Assembly: GCF_000590555.1 (NCBI RefSeq)
Contig: NC_022198.1
Location: forward strand, 640,338-704,337
Source of the DNA: Corynebacterium argentoratense DSM 44202
GTDB lineage: Bacteria > Actinomycetota > Actinomycetes > Mycobacteriales > Mycobacteriaceae
Direction of reading: 5' to 3'
DNA length: 64,000 nucleotides
Shown here: positions 58,486 through 64,000 of the stretch, one piece after another
Numbering within the stretch: position 1 is the first letter of the stretch
Layout: each line of letters starts with the position of its first letter
Position numbers and translations under genes: made by a program
Notes under the pieces: generated by a model
Databases searched by the model: none
Seen by the model: only the letters and a program-made list of their open reading frames with translations
What the model was told of the DNA's origin: nothing

Positions 58486-58841
58486 GCGTCCGCTCCTTTC
58501 CCGTCGCAGCCAGGCACCGAGCACTCAGGGTCGATGCACGGGGTGTTCTCGTCGACAGCCAACGTCGCGTTCACTAGCGCGTTGAGCGCTGTCGCGAGGT
58601 GCGGATCGGCGATTTCGTAGCGTGTCTTGCGGCCCTCCGGCTCGGCGAGGACGATGCCGCAGTCACGCAAGCAGGTCAGGTGGTTCGAGACGTTCGAGCG
58701 GGTCAGGTCCAGGTCGCGCGAAAGCACGGCCGGGTAGCTCGGGCCGTCGAGTAGGGTCATCAGGATTCTGGAGCGCGTCGGATCCGCCATGGCCCGGCCG
58801 AGCCGGTTCATGACGTCGAGGCGTGAAGCAATAGTCAGCAT
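58482..58841 (-). CDS. cmtR: Cd/Pb-sensing ArsR-family repressor CmtR
   Basis: The 119-residue protein has a winged helix with DLTRSNVSNHLTCLRDCG. Cysteines stand at positions 57, 61 and 102, the same residues that bind Cd(II) and Pb(II) in mycobacterial CmtR. Two further cysteines (107, 112) are near the C-terminus. Metal binding releases the repressor from the promoter. It is the first gene of the cmtR-cadA operon, with a TGAA/TTCA site upstream. Confidence 0.93.
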   Translation of the reverse strand: MLTIASRLDVMNRLGRAMADPTRSRILMTLLDGPSYPAVLSRDLDLTRSNVSNHLTCLRDCGIVLAEPEGRKTRYEIADPHLATALNALVNATLAVDENTPCIDPECSVPGCDGKGADA

Positions 58842-58864
58842 GTGCTGAACAGTACAACGTGTGC

Positions 58865-58875
58865 TGAACTATTCA
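58865..58875. promoter_or_regulatory. Candidate CmtR operator
   Basis: The palindrome TGAA-CTA-TTCA lies 24-34 nt upstream of the cmtR start; TGAACAGTACA near 58845 and the twice repeated GTGCTGAAC add half-sites. Spaced TGAA/TTCA repeats are typical of ArsR-family operators. Confidence 0.6.
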
Positions 58876-58879
58876 AAAT

Positions 58880-59149
58880 GGGCTGTACTGGCAGTCACGC
58901 GAAGGTCCTGTGACCTGCAAGAATTAGTCGATGGGATAGCCGATGACTAGTTCTTCGCGGTTTGGCTGCCACGCCCACGCGGGGGCGACGTGGGTGGCAA
59001 AGTTCTCCAGAATCTTCACGTTGGCGTCCACGCCCATCCCGCAAAACCTATACGTGTTTCCTTGCGCCCCATATGTTCTCTGTGTACTGACGCAAATTAC
59101 TGTTTTTTGATTGTTGCAGGCTAACGAGAAAGTAACTTTGCAACGACAC
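58880..59149. other. Gene-poor stretch at the end of the inserted module
   Basis: No gene is well supported. A minus-strand frame ending at 58924 encodes ENFATHVAPAWAWQPNREEL near its end, from an ATG near 59034. This could be the C-terminal scrap of an unknown gene. Confidence 0.3.
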
Positions 59150-59176
59150 GTAGTCGAATTCAAATTCAACGTCTAA
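59150..59176 (+). pseudogene. Diverged second copy of the last eight codons of ychF
   Basis: The 27 bp encode VVEFKFNV and a stop, exactly the C-terminus of ychF (54135-54161). Five of 27 bases differ, all at third codon positions. No homology to ychF extends further upstream. A shared 10-mer TTCAACGTCT is at 54173-54182 and 59165-59174. Confidence 0.75.
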
Positions 59177-59240
59177 GTGATCGTCTAGTCCATCCAGTCG
59201 AGCACTGACTCGAGCTGCTCCTGCACTGATCGCTCTAGAG

Positions 59241-59257
59241 TTAACGCACAGCGTTAA
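59241..59257. promoter_or_regulatory. Palindrome upstream of higBA
   Basis: Arms TTAACGC and GCGTTAA around ACA, 35 nt before higB. HigA-type antitoxins bind such palindromes to repress their operon. Confidence 0.6.
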
Positions 59258-59291
59258 TGACGCGAAGAGTTATGTTTGGCATGATTATTTT

Positions 59292-59573
59292 GTGATCAGA
59301 TCATTTGGTAACCGCGACGCGGAGCTTGTGTGGCTGCGCGAACCGGCTCCAAAGCTTGATCTAAGGATTCATAGAGTTGCTAATCGCAAGCTTCAGCTCC
59401 TGGACGCTGCAACCTCCTTGAATTCCCTGAGAGTTTCGCCGGGGAATCGGCTTGAGGCTTTGAAAGGGGACCGAAAAGGTCAGTACAGTATACGGATCAA
59501 CAGTCAATGGAGGATTTGTTTTAACTGGACTGAGGCAGGCCCAGAGAACGCGATCATTGAGGATTATCATTAA
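59292..59573 (+). CDS. higB: HigB-family toxin (RelE superfamily)
   Basis: The 93-residue protein starts with GTG and MIRSFGNRDAELVWLRE. It has the HigB features RKLQLLDAATSLNSLRVSPG, RLEALKGDRKGQYSIRINSQ and WRICFNWTEAGPENAIIEDYH. It cleaves mRNA on ribosomes. The toxin precedes the antitoxin, the order typical of higBA, with an 8-nt gap. An inverted repeat lies upstream. Confidence 0.92.
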   Translation: MIRSFGNRDAELVWLREPAPKLDLRIHRVANRKLQLLDAATSLNSLRVSPGNRLEALKGDRKGQYSIRINSQWRICFNWTEAGPENAIIEDYH

Positions 59574-59581
59574 GGAGAATC

Positions 59582-59881
59582 ATGGCCGAAAAGTTATATG
59601 AGCCGATACATCCTGGTGAGGTTCTGATGGAGGATTTCATCAAAGGGTTTGGCATTACGCAACACAAACTGGCCGTTGATATTGAAGTGCCACCCCGCAG
59701 GATAAATGAAATCGTTCATGGCAAGCGCGCAATCACTGCGGATACCGCGCTTCGGTTAGGTCGTTATTTTGGGATCGAATCTCAGTTCTGGCTGAATCTT
59801 CAGAGTCGCTATGATCTGGAAAAGGCCCAGAGTGCAGCAGCTGAGCAACTTGACAAAATCGTGCCTATCGTTGCTGCTTGA
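59582..59881 (+). CDS. higA: HigA-family antitoxin (XRE)
   Basis: The 99-residue protein begins near YEPIHPGEVLMEDFIKGFGI and has an XRE helix-turn-helix (ITQHKLAVDIEVPPRRINEIV, then HGKRAITADTALRLGRYFG). This is the VapI/HigA form. AAGGAG lies 5 nt before the ATG. It neutralises HigB and autoregulates. The 3' end overlaps by 17 nt the end of a broken gene on the other strand. Confidence 0.93.
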   Translation: MAEKLYEPIHPGEVLMEDFIKGFGITQHKLAVDIEVPPRRINEIVHGKRAITADTALRLGRYFGIESQFWLNLQSRYDLEKAQSAAAEQLDKIVPIVAA

Positions 59882-60252
59882 TCAACATTTCACAGGTTTG
59901 ACCTCCATCTTTTTGGCGAGTGCTCTTCAGCGTCACAATCACTACGCTAATGAAGTCAGGGCCCGAAACGGTGGCGGGTGCACCTGGAATTAGGCCGACC
60001 AGGGCATCGCGGATTTGTAGCTTCATTCTTCGAAAAGAAGTTGCGTTCTGCACCCTCTTGTAGATTGTCTTCGATCCTCGCCCGGAGGTCTTCTGCCGTC
60101 TCAGTAGTCCAGATGGTGTAGCTCGGGTCGATGCTAGATTTCCCATCGCCGAGCATTCTGTCGAGAATAGGACGAACGAGCTCAGCTAGTCGAGCATCTT
60201 CGGCGAACATAAGGGCCTGTTCGATGGCAATGCGGTCTACGGCAATGCCCAT
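59865..60252 (-). pseudogene. Frameshifted gene of unknown function
   Basis: From ATG 60252 the frame encodes MGIAVDRIAIEQALMFAEDA and a helical, acidic region to ERNFFSKNE, then drifts into a Pro/Arg-rich end. One base over, from about 60020, the frame MKLQIRDALVGLIPGAPATV continues with ISVVIVTLKSTRQKDGG to a stop at 59865. Together they give about 128 residues of one protein. I recognise no family. Its last codons overlap higA. Confidence 0.6.
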
Positions 60253-60288
60253 GATGGCGCTAACCCTTTTTCCTGTTAAACAGCGTGT

Positions 60289-61248
60289 TTATTTCTTCGA
60301 TACGAGCGCTTTTAGTGCCACCACCACTGCGGTGATGATCGCACCGACCACCAGGCCAAATGCCGCGGAAGCCAATGTGTCCACTACCCATGACGCCGCG
60401 CCTACCGATGCTGCGTGCGTCGCGTGCAGCAACCACTCAACAACATGATGCGGCCCATCCACGCCGAGCTCGTGCAAGTTATGGATGGCAATGTGCCCGC
60501 CCACCCACAGCATGGCAAATGTGCCAACTTTGGACAGGATCTCGAGGATTATCGGCATGGCCCGAACCATCACCCTGCCGAGATGAACGCCAAACCCGCT
60601 CGCCTTGGGGCGTGTCGAGATTCTTAATCCAATATCGTCGAGTTTGACCAACACTCCGACAACGCCGTACACACCAGCGGTGATCACCAGAGCCACAGCT
60701 AACAACACAGCGATCTGAATACCCAGGGAGCGCTGAGCTACCTCAGCTAGGGAGATGATCATGATCTCGGCGCTCAGAATCAGATCCGTGCGGATCGCGC
60801 CCATTACCAGCGACTTTTCCTGCTCCTTGGCGCTTGCAGGTTCCTGCGCGGCGATGGGGGTATCCGCGGCGTCATCATCGTGGTGCTTGAGCAACCCCAC
60901 TGCTTCAAGTATTTTTTCCGCGCCCTCAAAGGACAAAAATAGGCCGCCGATCAACAGCAACGGCGGCAAAGCCCAGGGGGCAAAATAGTTCAAGGCCAAG
61001 GCGATTGGCAAAATAATGATCGCTTTATTAAAAAGTGAACCTTTAGCGATGCGCCAAATAATCGGAAGCTCGCGCGCGGGAGTCACCCCGTGCACGAACT
61101 GCGGGGTGACGGCGGCATCATCGATGACGACACCAGCGGCCTTAGCCGAGGTTTTGGCAGTGGCCGCAGCCACGTCATCCACGCTGGCGGAAGCTGCCTT
61201 GGCGATCAACGCGACGTCATCAAGAAGCGCCGCGAGGCCCCCCGCCAT
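60289..61248 (-). CDS. DUF808 (YedI-like) inner-membrane protein
   Basis: The 319-residue protein has the DUF808 N-terminus MAGGLAALLDDVALIAKAAS, a Asp/Ala-rich segment (residues 20-50) and about eight hydrophobic segments, including AIIILPIALALNYFAPWALP and ILPIIL-like runs. The family segment PARELPIIWRIAKGSLFNKAI is near residue 58. Members are conserved inner-membrane proteins without an assigned role. It follows the DUF4232 gene directly (stop and start touch), suggesting one operon. Confidence 0.9.
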   Translation of the reverse strand: MAGGLAALLDDVALIAKAASASVDDVAAATAKTSAKAAGVVIDDAAVTPQFVHGVTPARELPIIWRIAKGSLFNKAIIILPIALALNYFAPWALPPLLLIGGLFLSFEGAEKILEAVGLLKHHDDDAADTPIAAQEPASAKEQEKSLVMGAIRTDLILSAEIMIISLAEVAQRSLGIQIAVLLAVALVITAGVYGVVGVLVKLDDIGLRISTRPKASGFGVHLGRVMVRAMPIILEILSKVGTFAMLWVGGHIAIHNLHELGVDGPHHVVEWLLHATHAASVGAASWVVDTLASAAFGLVVGAIITAVVVALKALVSKK

Positions 61249-61884
61249 TTAACGCACCATCCCGGTAAATAGCGTGTGGATTTGCTCATTTCCGCAGGTT
61301 GCGACAGTCAGCGGTAGGGTAACCCACTCGGTATCCCCGGGTGGGTAAACCTTCAAAGCGGTGGAGTCGATCGTGTTGCATTCTTTCGGATCGAAGGCCA
61401 ACGCGTTGGTGCTGCGGACGCTAAATGACGCCGCGTCTCCCGTGGCCAACGTCAATGACTGCGGGGTAGCAGAGGCTGGCTCGCGGTCAGCAGCGGCGCC
61501 AATCTGGGATCCATCCACGTCTATCAAGCTCACGCCAGGGAAGCCCGCGACAGTGCACGAGGGGCCGTCGTTGCGCAGGGACACGTCAATAATGGTGGAA
61601 CCTGTGGCCCCTTGGACCTGTTCGATGGTGCCGACAAGGTTGTGGGCCGCACACGGTGCAACGGCTGCAGCGGCGGCGGGGGTGCTGGATGAAGACGAAG
61701 GCGACGCCGTGACAGCGGCATCTGCGACAGAAGAGGCGTCCGCCGACCCATCGTTGGAAGAACACGCAGAAAGCGTTAGCACTGCGGCGAGGGCGGCTGT
61801 TGTGGCAGCACACAGTGTCAATGGTGTGTGTACGCGGTTGCTGCGCACACGGGCAGGGGCTGGGGTGCTGGATGTGGTGCTCAT
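61249..61884 (-). CDS. DUF4232 lipoprotein
   Basis: From ATG 61884 the product is 211 residues. A lipoprotein signal with lipobox LTLSAC follows a basic N-terminus; then a Ser/Ala linker and a DUF4232 domain with APCAAHNLVGTI, IIDVSLRNDGPSCTVAGFPG and a terminal VATCGNEQIHTLFTG. Such domains occur in secreted actinobacterial proteins of unknown function. Its stop abuts the DUF808 start. The frame is open upstream, but the signal peptide decides this start. Confidence 0.87.
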   Translation of the reverse strand: MSTTSSTPAPARVRSNRVHTPLTLCAATTAALAAVLTLSACSSNDGSADASSVADAAVTASPSSSSSTPAAAAAVAPCAAHNLVGTIEQVQGATGSTIIDVSLRNDGPSCTVAGFPGVSLIDVDGSQIGAAADREPASATPQSLTLATGDAASFSVRSTNALAFDPKECNTIDSTALKVYPPGDTEWVTLPLTVATCGNEQIHTLFTGMVR

Positions 61885-61989
61885 GCGGTTCAGTCTACTT
61901 GTGTGCAGGTTGCTACCGCCCATACTCACGCGGATGGGGGAGGCCACGGCCACCAATTAGGTTGCGGGTTTGGACGTGCTAACCTTTAA

Positions 61990-62072
61990 ACGTCCACGGG
62001 TGCCTCCTTGGAGGCTGAGAGCCTAAACCGTCCGAACCTGATCCGGTTAATACCGGCGATAGGGAGAGAGAA
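61990..62072 (+). promoter_or_regulatory. TPP riboswitch (THI element)
   Basis: The consensus parts are all seen in order: CACGGGTGCC at 61997, GGCTGAGAGCC near 62015, ACCTGATCCGG near 62036, TACCGGCGATAGGGA near 62051. It lies 7 nt upstream of ykoE. Thiamine pyrophosphate binding would lower transporter expression; a ribosome site (AGGGAGAGAG) overlaps the 3' end, so control is probably at translation start. Confidence 0.95.
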
Positions 62073-62078
62073 ACCACT

Positions 62079-62726
62079 ATGTCTTTCGCGTCTTCTGAAC
62101 CTTCCGCACAACCCTCAACACAGCCGCAGTTTGGCGCAACGCCGCGCCGATCCTGGCGGGCTATTGACATCATCGTGGCGTGCGTATTGTCTGTTGCTAT
62201 TGGCCTGATTTTCTGGGTGTGGAACACCGTCGGCGTCATTTGGGGCGACAGCTTGTCTGCCCTGACTCCGGGCCTCCACGGCTTGGCGTTGGGTATTTGG
62301 CTGTTGGGTGGCCCGATGGTGATGCTTGTTATTCGCAAGCCGGGCGCCGCGTTTATCGGTGAGCTTCTTGCCGCCAGTGTGTCTGCTTCTTTGGGCAGCG
62401 TGTGGGGCATCGGCGTGTTGTACTCGGGTCTTGCCCAGGGGTTGGGCGCCGAATTGATCTTCTTGATTTTCGCGTACCGCCGATTTGGTGCCGGTGTCGC
62501 GATGCTGGCGGGTGCCGGGGCAGGGCTGGGCGCTGTCATTCTTGAGCTGTTCATGTACGGCAACTTGGCGAAGTCGATCGAATTCAACGTCATTTACGGC
62601 ATTACCTCGATGATTTCTGGCGCTATTTTGGCTGGTCTGCTGTCCTTCTTCTTGGTTCGTGCGTTGGCTCAGACTGGTGCGCTGGACAAGTTCCCTGCTG
62701 GTCGCGAACGCATGAAGACGGTGTAG
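62079..62726 (+). CDS. ykoE: ECF transporter substrate-binding (S) protein YkoE, thiamine/HMP type
   Basis: The 215-residue protein has six hydrophobic segments with the YkoE features WRAIDIIVACVLSVAIGLIF, GIWLLGGPMVMLVIRKPGAA and GSVWGIGVLYSGLAQGLGAE. YkoE binds thiamine or its pyrimidine precursor and works with YkoD and YkoC. The riboswitch upstream confirms the vitamin B1 link. The next gene starts 7 nt downstream. Confidence 0.94.
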   Translation: MSFASSEPSAQPSTQPQFGATPRRSWRAIDIIVACVLSVAIGLIFWVWNTVGVIWGDSLSALTPGLHGLALGIWLLGGPMVMLVIRKPGAAFIGELLAASVSASLGSVWGIGVLYSGLAQGLGAELIFLIFAYRRFGAGVAMLAGAGAGLGAVILELFMYGNLAKSIEFNVIYGITSMISGAILAGLLSFFLVRALAQTGALDKFPAGRERMKTV

Positions 62727-62733
62727 CGCTTCC

Positions 62734-64000
62734 GTGGGTGACCGCATTGTCGCGCGTGGTTTAGGTTTTCGTCATTCCACGCGCAAACAGTTTGCTTTCC
62801 GCGGCGTCAATATTGATATTCCTGCTGGGCAGAGGGTACTTCTTGTTGGTGCCTCTGGTGTGGGAAAATCGACTTTGTTGGCTGCGGTTGCGGGGGTTCT
62901 TGGGCCCGACGAGGGCGAGTTCGAAGGTCAGCTGACCGTCGGGGATCAGCCGCCGGCGCCTGGTCGTGTCGGCATGGTGTTGCAGGATCCTGACTCGCAG
63001 GTGATGTACGCCAGGGTGGGTGATGACGTCGCGTTTGGTTGCGAAAACATGGGCGTTGCGCGCGAAGAAATCTGGCGTAGGGTCCCCGAGGCGTTGTCCA
63101 TGGTGGGGCTGGATCTTCCGCTAGACCACCCGACTTCGGAGCTATCGGGTGGGCAGAAGCAGCGTCTGGCGTTGGCTGGTGTGATTGCGATGCAGCCGGA
63201 CGTCATCGTGTTGGATGAGCCAACCGCCAACGTAGACCCGGAAGGCACGCGGGATTTGCTGGCTGCTGTCCAGCGGTGCGTCGATGCTACGGGCGCGACC
63301 TTGTTGGTAGTTGAGCACCGGGTGGATATTTGGGCGCCGCAGGTAGATCGGGTGATTGTTCTTGGTCGTTCCGATGATGACGCCGCGGAGAGCAACGGGG
63401 CGGGGGCTGTGGTCGCTGACGGTTCCCCCGAGGATGTTTTGGTGGGTTCTTCCGAGTTTTTGCGGCGTATCGGCATTTGGGTTCCTGAAGCCTATGACGA
63501 GAACCGTGGCGATGATGCTGGAATGCCTGTCGTCCACGAGCAGTCTGCCGGGGATATGAAGGAACAGCCCGTGTTGCAGGCGCGCGGTTTGGTCACTGGG
63601 TGGGCAATAGATGCTCCCATGGGCACTGTTGTGCAGTGCTCTACCGCCCGGTGTTCCTCGGACACTAGTGGTCTTGATCTAGAGGTTTTCGCGGGTAGCT
63701 CCACGGTGATTACGGGTGTCAATGGGGTTGGCAAGACGACATTGGCGCTGACTCTAGCCGGCCTATTAGAACCCCTAGCTGGCACAATTCAGGTCAAAGA
63801 ATACAAGCGCCCGCCGCAGCAATGGAGCTCGCGGGCCCTGGCGCGGCGAATAGGTTTTGTGTTCCAAGACCCGGAGCACCAATTCATGGCCCCCACTGTG
63901 AGGGAAGAACTTTTGTTGGCTGCGGCGTCGCAAACCCTGCCCCCCGATGGGCTTGCCCGCTTCTTCGGCCAGTTCGGTGGGGTGAAATCCTACCTGAAGC
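62734..64000 (+). CDS. ykoD: ECF transporter double ATP-binding protein YkoD, partial (runs off the window)
   Basis: Starting at GTG 62734, 7 nt after ykoE, the frame is open to the window end (about 422 residues). Two ABC modules are fused. The first has Walker A GASGVGKST, Q-loop LQDPDSQ, signature ELSGGQKQRLALAG and Walker B VIVLDEPTANVDPE. The second starts with TVITGVNGVGKTTLAL and VFQDPEHQFMAPTV before the edge. It energises thiamine uptake with YkoE; ykoC is expected next. Confidence 0.93.
   Translation, partial: MGDRIVARGLGFRHSTRKQFAFRGVNIDIPAGQRVLLVGASGVGKSTLLAAVAGVLGPDEGEFEGQLTVGDQPPAPGRVGMVLQDPDSQVMYARVGDDVAFGCENMGVAREEIWRRVPEALSMVGLDLPLDHPTSELSGGQKQRLALAGVIAMQPDVIVLDEPTANVDPEGTRDLLAAVQRCVDATGATLLVVEHRVDIWAPQVDRVIVLGRSDDDAAESNGAGAVVADGSPEDVLVGSSEFLRRIGIWVPEAYDENRGDDAGMPVVHEQSAGDMKEQPVLQARGLVTGWAIDAPMGTVVQCSTARCSSDTSGLDLEVFAGSSTVITGVNGVGKTTLALTLAGLLEPLAGTIQVKEYKRPPQQWSSRALARRIGFVFQDPEHQFMAPTVREELLLAAASQTLPPDGLARFFGQFGGVKSYLK

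Noticed and set aside
59293..59303. Palindrome TGATCAGATCA at the higB start
   Set aside because: Short, low-information, inside the coding sequence; the TTAACGC/GCGTTAA site upstream is the better operator.

Overview
The window is chromosomal DNA from a high-GC Gram-positive bacterium, almost certainly a Corynebacterium. The evidence is a set of mycolic-acid-actinobacterial genes in the order known from corynebacteria and mycobacteria: rplY, prs, glmU, a TetR gene, mfd, mazG, an LpqU-like transglycosylase, eno, ftsB, a DUF501 gene and ppx, then greA, mca, a short-chain isoprenyl synthase, coaA, glyA, fumC, glpX, xseB, xseA, ispH and ychF. A mycothiol enzyme (mca), many probable leaderless genes and a DtxR-like site before an iron operon fit the same group. 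Species cannot be fixed from sequence alone.

Layout. 1-5.3 kb is a catabolic operon on the minus strand: an aromatic-acid-type MFS permease cut by the window edge, an ABM-fold protein, a two-domain VOC protein, and both subunits of a Rieske ring-hydroxylating oxygenase, with an IclR regulator upstream. 5.3-9 kb is gene-poor and repeat-rich; it holds three related hairpin elements and GC-rich tandem repeats around rplY. 9-34 kb is mostly housekeeping core, interrupted by the iron uptake operon efeUOB and several lipoproteins, and includes two tRNAs and a candidate structured RNA. 34.8-42.5 kb is accessory: an LGFP-type lipoprotein, a decayed acetyltransferase, a TetR plus DHA2 efflux pair, and a 5-oxoprolinase operon (NRAMP-like transporter, pxpA, pxpB, pxpC) divergent from a GntR regulator. 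42.6-54.2 kb returns to core metabolism (fumC, glpX, xseAB, ispH), then the metPS sodium symporter and ychF.

54.2-59.2 kb looks like an inserted module: a Phd/RelE toxin-antitoxin pair, an IS481 remnant, a complete but frameshifted ISL3-family element, and a cmtR-cadA cadmium/lead resistance operon. It is bracketed by the 3' end of ychF and a second, diverged copy of the last eight ychF codons. A HigBA pair and a frameshifted gene follow, then core-like membrane and lipoprotein genes. The window ends in a TPP riboswitch controlling a ykoED-type ECF thiamine transporter that runs off the edge.

The most unusual signal is not a gene. The 10-mer TGACGYCGCG occurs about 35 times over both strands (18 forward and 17 reverse by eye), in several reading frames, and is nearly absent from the two stretches that look acquired. 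A second candidate novelty is a family of roughly 85-bp hairpins whose arms differ in sequence but stay complementary around a shared loop core. A third is a terminator-flanked multibranched RNA near 27.5 kb.
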